This document shows positions 43,504 through 54,200 of a stretch of DNA of 64,000 bases, in pieces. The notes below the pieces were generated by a model that had not been told where the DNA came from, ran no database searches, and saw only the letters and a list, made by a program, of their open reading frames with translations. The position numbers and the translations under genes were made by a program. The stretch lies in NCBI GenBank assembly GCA_016875875.1, contig VGOP01000007.1, positions 1 through 64,000 of the forward strand, given 5' to 3'. The stretch comes from Chloroflexota bacterium. Its GTDB lineage: Bacteria > Chloroflexota > Dehalococcoidia > GIF9 > UBA5629. Positions within the stretch are counted from its first letter, which is position 1, and each line of letters starts with the position of its first letter.

Positions 43504-44499
43504 GTTTGTGGGAGACATGGGTCTGAGCATATCGGCTGCCAGAACTACTGCTGCCGATGTCCATGTTGGCTTTTCTTCAGGCCAGATTTCTCTGTCTGGC
43601 AGTGCTATGCCGTAAAAGTAGGCGCCGTCATCATCCCGCAACTGGTGAATCCAATTGAAGACTGTTGCCGAGTCTTTATATTCGCCATGTACTGCCAGGG
43701 CAATAGCCAGCTCACTTGTCTCTGCGGCGGTGACCCATCCCTGTTCTAGGCTACAGAGGCAGCCAAAGCCATCGATAACAAATTTATCCCAGCCGCTGGA
43801 CAGACGGTGCTTGGCATCGTTACTATTGATGACACAGCACATCGCCGGGTAATACCAGTCCATGGCAAATGTGAATTTATTTTCTTGAGGTGTACTAAGT
43901 ACGCAGGGCATTTCCTGAATCGCTTTTGCCAGAGCAGCATTTGCCATTTTCCAATCAGTTCTCTCTTCGCCTAAAATTAAGGCAATAGAAAGGGCGCTCT
44001 TAATGCTTAAATAGGTCGAGCTGCAACTGCTTATTAATGCGGTGGGATATATAGCGTCGGCGCTATCTCTAGCCCAGTAAATCTCACCGTTAGGCCCTCT
44101 CATAGCTAGCACAAAATCGATTGCAGTTCGGACTGTGGGCCACATTTTATTGAGAAAAGAAGGGTCACCGGTTATCAAGTAATGGTGCCAAATTCCAACG
44201 GCAATATATGAAACGCTATGTGAAACCTTGTAGATTTCCAGCGGCTGCCCATCCTTGTATGAAGCATACCAGCTTCCATCCTCTAATTGAATTGCGGCGA
44301 GCCAATCATAAGCGCGTTCTGCTTCGGTATGGCAATTGCCGATATCTATCGCCATAGCACTTTCAACATGCGTCCACGGGTCTGTAATCCCCCCCTGGAA
44401 CCAGGGGATTGAGCCATCTGCCTGTTGTACATCCACGATGGAGCCAACCGTAGGGTTCAAATATTCTCTTGAGAGGTAATTATCAAGCTTCAGCTTCAT
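43468..44499 (-). CDS. (alpha/alpha)6-barrel protein, glucoamylase/terpenoid-toroid-like
   Basis: The 343-residue protein consists of repeated helical pairs with glycine-aromatic turns: QQADGSIPWF, QLEDGSWYASY, GPNGEIYWARD and RDDDGAYFYG. This pattern occurs in prenyltransferase/squalene-cyclase toroids and GH15/GH-like barrels. No signal peptide is present, so it is probably cytosolic. It starts 27 bases after the glycosyltransferase gene on the same strand (AAGGAG in front of ATG 44499). The pair may make or trim a glycan. The precise reaction cannot be stated. A farther upstream ATG (44523) is possible but lies between the genes without a ribosome site. Confidence 0.6.
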   Translation of the reverse strand: MKLKLDNYLSREYLNPTVGSIVDVQQADGSIPWFQGGITDPWTHVESAMAIDIGNCHTEAERAYDWLAAIQLEDGSWYASYKDGQPLEIYKVSHSVSYIAVGIWHHYLITGDPSFLNKMWPTVRTAIDFVLAMRGPNGEIYWARDSADAIYPTALISSCSSTYLSIKSALSIALILGEERTDWKMANAALAKAIQEMPCVLSTPQENKFTFAMDWYYPAMCCVINSNDAKHRLSSGWDKFVIDGFGCLCSLEQGWVTAAETSELAIALAVHGEYKDSATVFNWIHQLRDDDGAYFYGIALPDREIWPEEKPTWTSAAVVLAADMLRPMSPTNLLLDHHGPMTP

Positions 44500-44526
44500 T
44501 TTGGATTGCTCCTTAGGTATCATATC

Positions 44527-45777
44527 TCATTGTGCCTCAATAAGTTTTTGGTGCTCAATAGCTTCTTCGTAGACTTCAACCGTATGTTTAGCGGTGTTTT
44601 TCCAATTGAACATGTCCATTACTCGCCTGCGTCCCGTCTCACCAAGTTGTCTGCGCCTTTCTGGATTGTCCAGCAGGCCTGCAATTGCCTCGGCCAGCGC
44701 TCTGGTATCAGCCGGAGGTACCAGTATGCCGGCATCGCCGACAATTTCAGGTAGCGCTCCAGCAGTCGTTGAAATTACAGGAGCACTGCAGCACATGGCT
44801 TCAGCTGCCGGCAAGCCAAATCCCTCGTAAACGGACGGCACTACTACCATGGTGGCAGTGGAATAATGCTTTACTAGTTCATCAGTGGTTACCTGCCCGA
44901 GACGGGTAACGCAATCAGCAATGCCCAGACTGTCAACTAATCCTTGCGTGTAGCCATTTTTCAGCTGCTTTCCAATTATTACAAGCTCTATTTTTCGTTC
45001 CGACCGCAAAGCAGCGACCGCCTCAAGCAGGTATTTCAATCCTTTTAGCGGAGTATCACCGCTGTTTATTACCAGCAGGCGGTTTTCCAGGCGGCTAATT
45101 CCAGGGATTTGCGTGAATATGGAGCTGTCAACACCATCATAGATAATGCGTAGGCTATCTTTTGGCAGCTTAAAGATGTCAACAATCTCACGATAAGAAT
45201 TCTGTGAGCCGGTAATAAAGTGCGAGAGCCTCTTGGCAACCTTAAGTTGCATGTTTGCAAATGCATACCATCTCCTGATGCCCATCTTCTGCCATAAGGA
45301 CTTAGCGGCTTTAATGGCTAAGTCTCGGTCTATGGTAATAGGGTGATGAATGGTTGTTACCACCGGGGCGCCGAGCTCTTTTATTTTCAGGATGCTGTGT
45401 GACAGACTTTGATTATCGTGAATAACGTCATATTTTTTGTGTCCATTATTGTTGCGCAGGAAGCTATAAGCGCGCATGCCGAAAGTCAATGGCTCGGTGA
45501 AAAACCCAGTGCAAACGCCAAGCCATTCGATAAGATTAGGCGTGGAATCCAGTTTTCGAGGACTGATAAGGAAACGTTGCCTTTCCGGTAGCGCATATAG
45601 GTCTAGACTGGGCAGCTTAATGAGTTTTATACTGTTGTCCAATTCTGGATATGGTGGTCCAGATATTACTTCAACATCGTGGCCGAGCTCATGAAGGCAA
45701 CGGCTTAGGTAGCGGACATAAATGCCCTGTCCGCCGGAATAGCGATAACATCTATAACTAAGCAAGCATATACGCAT
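44527..45777 (-). CDS. Glycosyltransferase family 4, paralogue A
   Basis: The 416-residue GT-B glycosyltransferase has the N-terminal glycine loop SGGQGIYVRYLSRCLHELGH. The C-terminal donor-binding motif is VPSVYEGFGLPAAEAMCCSAPVI followed by LPEIVGDAGILVPP, with the EX7E glutamates of GT4. It transfers a sugar from a nucleotide donor to an unknown lipid or polymer acceptor. It is clearly paralogous to the enzyme encoded at 48627-49889. Both share RICLLSYR-like starts and DNQSLS/DNQTLA and IHHPITIDRDLA/IHHPVTIDRDLA segments. The argG-argH pair separates the two. Confidence 0.9.
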   Translation of the reverse strand: MRICLLSYRCYRYSGGQGIYVRYLSRCLHELGHDVEVISGPPYPELDNSIKLIKLPSLDLYALPERQRFLISPRKLDSTPNLIEWLGVCTGFFTEPLTFGMRAYSFLRNNNGHKKYDVIHDNQSLSHSILKIKELGAPVVTTIHHPITIDRDLAIKAAKSLWQKMGIRRWYAFANMQLKVAKRLSHFITGSQNSYREIVDIFKLPKDSLRIIYDGVDSSIFTQIPGISRLENRLLVINSGDTPLKGLKYLLEAVAALRSERKIELVIIGKQLKNGYTQGLVDSLGIADCVTRLGQVTTDELVKHYSTATMVVVPSVYEGFGLPAAEAMCCSAPVISTTAGALPEIVGDAGILVPPADTRALAEAIAGLLDNPERRRQLGETGRRRVMDMFNWKNTAKHTVEVYEEAIEHQKLIEAQ

Positions 45778-45996
45778 TTAACGTCAATCCGAGTTTGAAA
45801 CATTTACGGTTGAATGCAAAAAGCCACACACTATTTTACCTTTGTTTTGCAGATATATCAACACGCACGTAGGTTTAGGCGGAAATCAGCGAGGGAACGA
45901 TGAAATTTCTATTGAGGTCTAGATAAGGATAAATTATCTATAAGTTTTCAAATTTCAAAAAATCGACTATAATTGAAAGCTAAAATGGTGAACAAT

Positions 45997-47250
45997 ATGG
46001 CAAAGAAAGTAATACTTGCCTATAGCGGAGGGTTGGATACATCTGTCATTTTGAAATGGCTAGTTAACAAGGGATACAACGTCATTTGCTTCGTTGGTAA
46101 TGTTGGTCAAAAAGAGGATTTTGGAGAAATAGAGAAGAAAGGACTGAAAACTGGTGCCTCGAAAGTTTACACTGAAGACCTGAGAGGTGAATTTGTTACT
46201 GATTTTATTTTCCCAGCCCTCAAAGGAAATGCTATGTACGAAGGGAGATATTTATTAGGTACCTCATTAGCTAGACCTCTGCTTGCGAGAAAACAAATTG
46301 AAATTGCTGAGAAAGAAAACGCTGAATTCGTTGCTCATGGAGCAACTGGCAAAGGCAACGATCAAGTAAGATTCGAGCTAGCTTATTACGCACTCAATCC
46401 AAAAATAAAACTTATTTGTCCGTGGAAAGATCCAGAATTCTTGGCAGAATTCAAGGGGAGAAGTGACCTTATTGATTATGCCAGAAAATGGAAAATTCCT
46501 ATCAAAGCTAGTAGGAAGAAGCCGTACAGTGAAGATGAGAATTTAATGCATATCAGCCACGAAGCGGGAATTTTGGAGAATCCGCTATTTAGACCACCCG
46601 AAAATTTATTTAGCAGAACAACTTCCCTCTCAATGGCTCCGAATAAAGAAACTATAATTGAAATTCATTTTCAAGACGGAATTCCCACTAAAATGGTAAA
46701 TCGAAATGATGGTACAACAAAAACGAAACCTTTGGAATTGTTTATCCATATCAACGAATTGGGGAGTAAAAATGGCATTGGAAGAGTTGACATGGTTGAG
46801 AACAGATTTATTGGGATAAAATCCAGGGGGGTTTATGAAGCACCAGGAGCAACAATCCTCTGGCTTGCTCATAGAGACCTCGAAGGCATAGCTATGGATA
46901 AAGAGGTTATGCACTTGAGAGATATGCTTATACCTAAATTTTCAGAATTGATCTACAATGGATTCTGGTTTTCTCCTGAGATGGATTTTTTAATGTGCGC
47001 AATCGATAAGAGCCAAGAAGCTATCGATGGAAAAGTACTAGTCTCGTTATATAAAGGAAACGTAAATATAGTTGGCAGAGAATCGCCTACTTCTCTTTAT
47101 GATAAGGAATTATCTAGTATGGATGTGGAAGGGGAATTTGATGCTGTAGATTCAAGAGGATTTATTAACATCAATGCTATAAGATTAAAGGCCCATTATC
47201 TTGTTTTGGGAAGAAGAAAACCTTATATATGGCGTGAAAAGAAAAAATAG
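45997..47250 (+). CDS. argG: Argininosuccinate synthase
   Basis: The protein, about 417 residues, ligates citrulline and aspartate with ATP. The N-terminal P-loop [15 protein letters not shown] is diagnostic. [28 protein letters not shown] and [20 protein letters not shown] are family blocks. The ATG at 45997 aligns with family starts; ATG 45985 and TTG 45973 are also in frame. No Shine-Dalgarno is visible, unlike nearly all other genes here, and a TATAAT lies only about 24 bases upstream. The DNA is visibly more AT-rich than its neighbours and Lys/Ile/Asn-rich in protein terms, suggesting transfer. argH follows eight bases later. Confidence 0.93.
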   Translation: MAKKVILAYSGGLDTSVILKWLVNKGYNVICFVGNVGQKEDFGEIEKKGLKTGASKVYTEDLRGEFVTDFIFPALKGNAMYEGRYLLGTSLARPLLARKQIEIAEKENAEFVAHGATGKGNDQVRFELAYYALNPKIKLICPWKDPEFLAEFKGRSDLIDYARKWKIPIKASRKKPYSEDENLMHISHEAGILENPLFRPPENLFSRTTSLSMAPNKETIIEIHFQDGIPTKMVNRNDGTTKTKPLELFIHINELGSKNGIGRVDMVENRFIGIKSRGVYEAPGATILWLAHRDLEGIAMDKEVMHLRDMLIPKFSELIYNGFWFSPEMDFLMCAIDKSQEAIDGKVLVSLYKGNVNIVGRESPTSLYDKELSSMDVEGEFDAVDSRGFININAIRLKAHYLVLGRRKPYIWREKKK

Positions 47251-47258
47251 TACTTAAT

Positions 47259-48434
47259 ATGAAACTTTGGCAAAAAGATTACAAACTAAATAAGCAAATA
47301 GAGGAATTTACAGTTGGAGAGGACTATATTCTGGATCAGAACCTTATAATATATGATTGCATCGCGTCCGTAGCCCATGCAAAAATGCTTGGCAAGATTG
47401 GAATATTGAAGAGAGAAGAAGTTCAAAAACTAGTTAAAGAAATCAACCATATTATTGAATCCTGTCAAAAGGGGCAGTTTAAAATTTCAAAAGAACAGGA
47501 AGATTGTCACACAGCTATTGAAAGTCATCTGACAAAGAACTTAGGTGATTTGGGCAAAAAAATACACACTGCAAGATCGAGAAATGATCAAGTGCTTACC
47601 GCTCTAAGATTGTATTATAAAGATCAATTGAATGATTGTAAGGAACTGATTAATGAATTAATTAAACAAATAAAGATATTTATCAAAAGATACGGAGAGA
47701 TAGAATTTCCTGGCTACACTCACACTAGAAAAGCTATGCCTTTATCCATCGCTCTTTGGGGAAGCTCCCTCCTCGACTCAATGAAAGACAATTTAATAGC
47801 TCTTAACTTTGCTTTAGAGTTAATTGACCAATCGCCCCTGGGAACCGGAGCAGGATATGGTATACCTCTTACGATAGATAGGAAATATACTGCGAAATTA
47901 TTAGGTTTCAAAAATATACAGAAAAATCCTATTTATGCACAGAATAGCAGAGGTAAATATGAGTCTACCATCTTGCACATCTTAAGCCAAATAATGTTTG
48001 ATTTGAATAAAATCGCATCTGACTTAATCCTTTTTAGCATGCCGGAACTTGGTTATTTTGAATTACCTGAAGAACTCTGCACAGGAAGTTCGATGATGCC
48101 ACAGAAGAAAAATCCTGATGTGTTGGAGGTATTGAGAGCAAAATATCATGTTGTTATTTCGTATGAATTCCAAATTAAAAATATAATTAGCAATCTTTTA
48201 TCAGGTTATAATCGTGACCTCCAACTTACAAAAGAACCTACGATGAAGGGTTTGGAAACAACAAAGGAGAGTCTGTATATAACGAGCCTCGTATTTTCAA
48301 AACTAAAAGTTAATAAGAAAAATTGCGAGCAATCTTTAACAAAGGATATCTATGCGACAGAAGAAGTATTTGGATTAGTTAAAAAGGGAATTCCATTTAG
48401 AGAAGCTTACAAAACAATTTCCAAAAAATACTAA
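47259..48434 (+). CDS. argH: Argininosuccinate lyase, apparently C-terminally shortened
   Basis: The 391-residue lyase has HTARSRNDQVLTALRLYYKD, the TGAGYGIPLTIDR block and the catalytic-loop signature GSSMMPQKKNPDVLE. It releases arginine and fumarate from argininosuccinate. Typical family members have about 450-460 residues and continue well beyond the GIPFREAYK block. Here the chain stops ten residues later, at a junction with a nadE remnant, so the last helices are missing. The catalytic residues are all present; activity is uncertain. The gene is strongly AT-rich, like argG. No clear ribosome site. Confidence 0.88.
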   Translation: MKLWQKDYKLNKQIEEFTVGEDYILDQNLIIYDCIASVAHAKMLGKIGILKREEVQKLVKEINHIIESCQKGQFKISKEQEDCHTAIESHLTKNLGDLGKKIHTARSRNDQVLTALRLYYKDQLNDCKELINELIKQIKIFIKRYGEIEFPGYTHTRKAMPLSIALWGSSLLDSMKDNLIALNFALELIDQSPLGTGAGYGIPLTIDRKYTAKLLGFKNIQKNPIYAQNSRGKYESTILHILSQIMFDLNKIASDLILFSMPELGYFELPEELCTGSSMMPQKKNPDVLEVLRAKYHVVISYEFQIKNIISNLLSGYNRDLQLTKEPTMKGLETTKESLYITSLVFSKLKVNKKNCEQSLTKDIYATEEVFGLVKKGIPFREAYKTISKKY

Positions 48435-48624
48435 AGTTTTCGGCTGAGTTAAGGCCTGAGCAAAAAAATACTGACAGTCTGCTTGACCCTGTTCTAAGGG
48501 CTTATGTTGAAGAGGACAAAAGCGTTGAATAGATTATTCATATGGGTTTTAAAGAGCAGGTAGTTAAGCGAGCAGTTCAACTGGTTGATACCAGCGAGTG
48601 CAAGCGGCGTCAGTCACCGCCGGG
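48434..48624 (+). pseudogene. nadE: Decayed 3' fragment of an NAD+ synthase gene (nadE)
   Basis: The frame beginning at 48434 reads KFSAELRPEQKNTDSLLDPV, then LRAYVEEDKSVE, a TAG stop (48530-48532), GFKEQVVKRAVQLVDTSE, and CKRRQSPPGI. This matches the conserved C-terminal region of NadE (PPSAELRPDQ.DTDSLPPYDVLD..L..Y.EED.S....GFD...V......D..EYKRRQ.PPG). The internal stop, the loss of the PPYDV segment and the lack of any upstream nadE domain show a dead fragment. Homology may extend a few codons upstream into the argH end. It abuts the stop codon of the converging glycosyltransferase gene. Confidence 0.75.
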
Positions 48625-48626
48625 TA

Positions 48627-49889
48627 TTATTGCGACTTCAAATATTTTTGATATTCGATTGCCTCAGTGTAGACATCGACAGTGCGCTGGGCTGTATTTC
48701 GCCAGTTAAACATTTGCACGATCCTTTTGCGCCCAATTCTGCTGAGATGGTTACGTTTATTCGGACTAACCACAAGTGCTGAAATTGCTTCTGTGAGAGC
48801 CTGCGCATCAGCAGGGGGTACCAGTATCCCGGCATCTCCTACTACCTCGGGCAAAGCGCCGGCAGTAGTGGAGACTACCGGAGCCCCGCAAGCCATGGCT
48901 TCAGCAGCAGGTAAACCGAAACCCTCATATACCGATGGGATGACTACAATACTAGCTAACCTGTACTGATTTACAAGTTCAGCAGTATCTATCTCATCAA
49001 TAAACTTTACATAATCTCTGATACCAAGATTACTAATAAGCCTCTGTGTTGCGCTGTTATCTGTCCCTTTCGCCACCACTATTAGCTCAAGAGGGTGTTT
49101 CTGCCGTAATATGGCTAATGCTTCCAGCATATATTTCAAACCTTTAACGGGAGTGTCTCTGCTTATTACTACCAGGAGTCTGTTTTCCAGGGGGTTCACT
49201 TTTAGGGGGTTCACTTTTGAGGAAGGGCTGAAAATATCTGTGTCAATCCCATTGTATATAACTCGCAGCTTGTCTTCGGATATTCCGAAAGTATTAGCAA
49301 TGTGTTGGCGAGCAGTCTGTGAAACTGTAATGATGTGGGAAAGTCTGCGAGCGACTTTGATTTGCATATTGATAAAAGAGAACCATCTCTTGAGTCCCAA
49401 CTTATCTTTCAATGAAGTTGCTGCCTGAACAGCTAAATCACGGTCAATGGTTACAGGATGATGGATAGTCTCAACAACTGGGAAGCCGAGTTCCTGAATT
49501 TTAAACACACCGTATGCCAGTGTCTGATTATCATGGACAACGTCATATTTGTTGTTTCCACTATCACGTATGAGTTCATGTGCTCGCATACCGAAGGCCA
49601 TAGGTTCTGAGAAGTAGCCGCTCATTGTGCCGAGCCATTCGATTAGGCTGGGGAACGTATTCAATTTTCTTGGGTTTATAAATAGTCGTCTGACTGATGA
49701 CATTGCATACAGGTCTAGGCTGGGCAACTTAATCAATTTTATTCCATTATCCAATTCTGGGTATGGTGGTCCCGATATTATATCGACCCGATGACCAAGG
49801 TCGCGTAGGGAACGGCTCAGGTAGCGAAGGTAAATACCTTGCCCGCCGGAATATCGATAACTTCGGTAGCTAAGCAAGCAGACACGCAT
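48627..49889 (-). CDS. Glycosyltransferase family 4, paralogue B
   Basis: This 420-residue GT-B enzyme is paralogous to the one at 44527-45777: same SGGQGIYLRYLSRSLRDLGH loop, GPPYPELDNGIKLIKLPSLD and VYEGFGLPAAEAMACGAPVV donor site. It carries a small tandem duplication, VNPLKVNPLE, near residue 232, encoded by a repeated TTAGGGGGTTCACTT-like stretch (about 49189-49218). It probably adds sugars to a cell-surface or lipid acceptor. No export system for polysaccharide is in the window. Confidence 0.9.
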   Translation of the reverse strand: MRVCLLSYRSYRYSGGQGIYLRYLSRSLRDLGHRVDIISGPPYPELDNGIKLIKLPSLDLYAMSSVRRLFINPRKLNTFPSLIEWLGTMSGYFSEPMAFGMRAHELIRDSGNNKYDVVHDNQTLAYGVFKIQELGFPVVETIHHPVTIDRDLAVQAATSLKDKLGLKRWFSFINMQIKVARRLSHIITVSQTARQHIANTFGISEDKLRVIYNGIDTDIFSPSSKVNPLKVNPLENRLLVVISRDTPVKGLKYMLEALAILRQKHPLELIVVAKGTDNSATQRLISNLGIRDYVKFIDEIDTAELVNQYRLASIVVIPSVYEGFGLPAAEAMACGAPVVSTTAGALPEVVGDAGILVPPADAQALTEAISALVVSPNKRNHLSRIGRKRIVQMFNWRNTAQRTVDVYTEAIEYQKYLKSQ

Positions 49890-50016
49890 TTGACTATCTG
49901 TCTCTATGTTAAATCGAGAAGAGTTGAATACGAGAAGTTAACCGACATTTTACCTTACGGGAAATGGCTATTACAATGATGTGTTGGAGTCTTCGTTGAG
50001 GATACGAGCCATGTGC

Positions 50017-50436
50017 CTATTCGCCTAGAAGCTGTACGATGATTCCTCTGGACCTGGGGCGATTGTCAAAGTCTACCACTACAATCTGCTGCCAGGTTCC
50101 GAGCGTCATTTTCTTATTGGCAAAGGGTACGACCAACGATGGGCCTTGAAGTGAAGCTCTCACGTGAGAGTGTCCATTACCATCTCCCCATCTCTGGTCA
50201 TGCTGATAAGGTATATTTGAAGGCGCATGCCGTTCCCACATATCCTTGAAATCGCTAATCAGCCCATCCTCGTATTCAATAGTTGTTATGCCTGCGGTTG
50301 ACCCGGAGATAAAAATGGTGGCTATGCCATTATTAATATTAGAGTTCTTGATCTCATTGGCTATTTCTGTGGTTATATCTATCATATCGCAATCCCCTCT
50401 GGTGCTGAGGTGGATGGTTTTGTTCATTACCGTCAT
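50017..50436 (-). CDS. YjbQ/UPF0047 family protein (secondary thiamine-phosphate synthase type)
   Basis: The 139-residue protein has the family hallmarks: FISGSTAGITTIEYEDGL, HDQRWGDGNGHSHVRASLQGPS and GTWQQIVVVDFDNRPRSR. The family has been linked to secondary thiamine-phosphate-synthase activity, but the physiological role is unsettled. Its start overlaps the pyrK stop by four bases (ATGA), so it is translated as the last gene of the pyrimidine operon. Confidence 0.88.
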   Translation of the reverse strand: MTVMNKTIHLSTRGDCDMIDITTEIANEIKNSNINNGIATIFISGSTAGITTIEYEDGLISDFKDMWERHAPSNIPYQHDQRWGDGNGHSHVRASLQGPSLVVPFANKKMTLGTWQQIVVVDFDNRPRSRGIIVQLLGE

Positions 50437-51206
50437 ATTTTTACCTCCTCCAATATAATTTCATCCAGATTGAAAACAGGCCCATCACGGCACACCTGTT
50501 TCATGTCATGCCTTGTCTTTATGCTGCAACTGAAGCAAGCTCCTAGGCCACAGCCCATTCTTACTTCCAGTGAAACCTGTATTGGTTTTTTGACAAACCA
50601 GCGTTGCCTTTGATGCTCTATTATCCGGTACATGTCTAGCGGGCCGCAGGCGTAGATTTGGTCTGTCCAATCAACATATCTGGATAAAATGTCCGTTATC
50701 TTGCCCTTTTCACCGTCACTGCCATCTTCGGTAGTGATGATTATCTCAATTCCGCTGGGCAAAAGCTTTTGAGGGTAAAGCTCATCTTTTGTGCGTGCGC
50801 CTAAGAGCAGTTTTACAGACCTCTTTTCGCTTAGTGCTTTTTGGGCAAGGAAGACCAAAGGGGCAATGCCTATTCCGCCAGCTACCAGCAGCAGTTTCTT
50901 GGATGTGGGCTCAATGGAGAAACCTTTGCCTAGAGGGCCAATCAAATCTAACGCCTCATTTTTCTTTCTTTGAGATAACCATAAGGTGCCTTTACCGGCT
51001 ATCTTGAAAAGGAGACAGAGGTTTTTGGAATCGGTTAGTTGGTGAATGCTGAGAGGTCGGCGCAGTGTGAGTTCCTCTCCGCATCTGACCGTTACGAATT
51101 GTCCTGGTTGTGATGTGGCAGCAATATCAGGTGCGTCGACATAAATAAGATGATACCCGGGCATTAGCTCGAGGTTGGAGATAACGGTAGCTGAAACTTG
51201 TTTCAA
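50433..51206 (-). CDS. pyrK: Dihydroorotate dehydrogenase B electron-transfer subunit
   Basis: The 257-residue protein has a ferredoxin-reductase-type FAD domain (RRPLSIHQ near 50), an NAD domain (LLVAGGIGIAPLVFLAQK) and a C-terminal [2Fe-2S] motif in MGCGLGACFSCSIKTRHDMK plus a later Cys (QVCRDGP). It passes electrons from dihydroorotate dehydrogenase PyrD to NAD. pyrD itself is not in the window. The gene lies downstream of carB with a 25-base gap and overlaps yjbQ. Confidence 0.92.
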   Translation of the reverse strand: MKQVSATVISNLELMPGYHLIYVDAPDIAATSQPGQFVTVRCGEELTLRRPLSIHQLTDSKNLCLLFKIAGKGTLWLSQRKKNEALDLIGPLGKGFSIEPTSKKLLLVAGGIGIAPLVFLAQKALSEKRSVKLLLGARTKDELYPQKLLPSGIEIIITTEDGSDGEKGKITDILSRYVDWTDQIYACGPLDMYRIIEHQRQRWFVKKPIQVSLEVRMGCGLGACFSCSIKTRHDMKQVCRDGPVFNLDEIILEEVKI

Positions 51207-51231
51207 TTTACTAACTACTCCAACCCCCTAG

Positions 51232-54200
51232 CTATTTAATATCGGCATGATAGCTTTGCAAGGACTTGACTTCTGGCTTACCATTGCGATATGCAGTATT
51301 TCCCTTGGCGGCGGCAACAGCAGCGGCAAGAGTGGTTACATAAGGCACCTTGTACCTAATTGCTGCCTTGCGGATATAGGAACTGTCGTATTTGCTTAGC
51401 TTGCCGCTTGGTGTATTGATGACCAACTGAATCTCTCTGTTCTTGATTTCATCCACGATGTTGGGGCGACCTTCGTGCATCTTGAGTATTAGCTCAGATG
51501 GGATGCCATAACTGGTCAAAAATTCATGGGTGCCACGTGTTGCCTTTATCCTGAAGCCAAGTTCGGCAAATCGCTTCGCTATTTCTAATGTGGCGGGCAT
51601 GTCCTTAGTTGACAGGCTTATTAAGACTGTCCCGTTGTCTGGGAGCGATTGCTGTGCAGCCGCCTGTGCTTTGAAAAAGGCAAGGCCAAAGGAATCCGCG
51701 AGCCCCAGCACCTCTCCGGTAGACCGCATTTCCGGCCCAAGAATGGGGTCCACCTCAGGAAACATGGGAAATGGGAAGACCGACTCTTTGACACCGAAAT
51801 GAGGGATGTGACGTGGCTTGAGATTAAGCTCTGGGAGCTTCTTGCCCAGCATGATTTGGGTTGCAAGTCTTGCCATGGAAACATTGCAGACTTTCGAGAC
51901 CAGCGGCACGGTTCGTGAGGCGCGGGGATTGGCTTCCAGTACATAGACAACATCTTTAGCTATAGCATACTGGATGTTCATGAGGCCTATCACGTTAAGT
52001 TCCGTAGCTATTTTCCTGGTGTACTCGTTGATGGTATCAATGTGTTGCTGAGGTATGGTGACGGGTGGTATCACACAGGCTGAATCACCGGAATGCACAC
52101 CGGCTAACTCGATGTGCTCCATGACTGCCGGCACAAGGGCATCGGTCCCATCAGCTATAGCATCTGCCTCGGTTTCGATAGCGTTTTCAAGAAACTTGTC
52201 GATTAGGATAGGGCGGTCGGGGGTCACAGCTACTGCTGCAGCAACGTACTCTTTGAGCATATCCTCGTCATGTACCACCTCCATGCCACGACCACCCAAT
52301 ACGTATGATGGGCGCACCATCAACGGATACCCGATTCGCTTGGCGACATTCAGAGCTTCCTCTAGATTGCTGGCCATTCCAGATTCTGGCATGGGGATGT
52401 TAAGCTTTTGCATCATCTGGCGGAAGCGGTCTCTATCCTCGGCAAGGTCTATAGCATGAGGTGATGTGCCTAAGATTTTGACACCGGCTTCAGCCAATTC
52501 GTTGGCAATATTTAGTGGTGTCTGACCGCCGAATTGGACAATCACGCCTTCAGGCTTTTCCTTTTCGTAGATGCTCAAGACATCTTCAACGGTAAGCGGT
52601 TCAAAGTAGAGTTTATCCGAGGTGTCGTAATCTGTTGACACTGTTTCAGGGTTACAGTTGACCATTATGGTCTCATATCCTTCATCTCGCAGGGCAAAAG
52701 CTGCGTGCACACAGCAGTAATCGAATTCTATGCCCTGGCCGATGCGGTTTGGCCCGCCTCCCAATACCATTACTTTTTGTCTATTGCTGCTTGTGGTTTT
52801 GTCAGGTGCGTTGTAGGTTGAGAAATAATACGCTGCGTTTTCCACGCCGCTTACAGGAATAGGCTCCCAGCCTCCAACCACCCCGAGTGAAATCCGCCTT
52901 TGGCGAATCTGTTTTTCCGACAGACCGAGAATTTGCGACAGATAACGGTCTGAGAACCCGTCTTTCTTGGCTTGAATGAGCAACTCATCAGGTAGTGTCT
53001 TGCCTTTGCAACGGAGGATTTCCTCCTCTATCTCTACCAGCTCCTTCATTTGGTTTATGAACCAGGGCTTGAGATAAGTCTTCTCGTAGAGTTTTTGCAC
53101 ATCGGCACCTTTACGCAGGGCCTCATACATTATGAACTGTCGCTCGCTTGTAGGTTCGTTTAACATGCTCATTAGCTCATCCAATGATTTCTTGTGAAAG
53201 TCCCTGGCAAAGCCCAAACCATAGTGGCCGTTCTCCAGGGAATGGATTGCCTTCTGTAGTGCTTCCTTGTAAGTTTTACCGATGCTCATAGCCTCGCCGA
53301 CGGCGCGCATTTGAGTGCCAAGTTTGTCCTCCGCGTCCCTGAATTTTTCGAAAGCCCAGCGGGCAAATTTGACTACTACGTAGTCACCCGATGGCGTATA
53401 TTTTTCCAGAGTGCCGTCACGCCAATAGGGGATTTCGTCCAGTGTGAGGCCAGCGGCTAATTTGGCAGAGACGAAGGCAATCGGGAAACCCGTCGCCTTG
53501 GAAGCGAGCGCCGATGAGCGCGAAGTTCTGGGGTTGATTTCGATTACTACAACACGGCCTGTCTTGGGGTCATGCGCGAATTGAATGTTAGTGCCCCCTA
53601 TTACACGTATTGCCTCTACGATTCTATAGGAATACTCCTGGAGGCGTTTCTGCAAATCGGTGTCGATTGTAAGCATGGGAGCCACACAAAAAGAGTCGCC
53701 GGTGTGAACACCCATGGCGTCTACATTTTCAATGAAACATACGGTAATCATCTGGTTCTTGGAATCCCTGACGACTTCCAATTCTAGCTCTTCCCATCCC
53801 AAAACTGATTCTTCCACCAGCACCTGACCGATAAGGCTTACCGAAATGCCACGACTAGCAACGGTGCGTAATTCCTCTATGTTGTAGACAAGGCCGCCGC
53901 CGGTTCCCCCCATGGTGTAGGCGGGACGGATAACTACTGGATAGCCTAGCTCGGCTGCGACTTTTTCTGCGTCCTCAACACTGTAGACTGCTTGGCTTTG
54001 AGGCATTTCTATGCCAAGGCGATTCATTGTCTCCTTGAAAGCGATGCGGTCTTCGCCGCTTTTAATGGCATCGACATCGACGCCGATCACTTGGACGCCA
54101 TATTTCTTAAGGGCTCCTGAGCGTGCCAGCTCAGAACTAAGGTTGAGACCTGTTTGGCCACCAAGGTTTGGCAGTAGAGCATCAGGCCGTTCCTTTTCAA

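Noticed and set aside
45778-45996. Search for an arginine operator (ARG box) before argG
   Set aside because: The gap is AT-rich but I could not identify a paired ARG-box palindrome.
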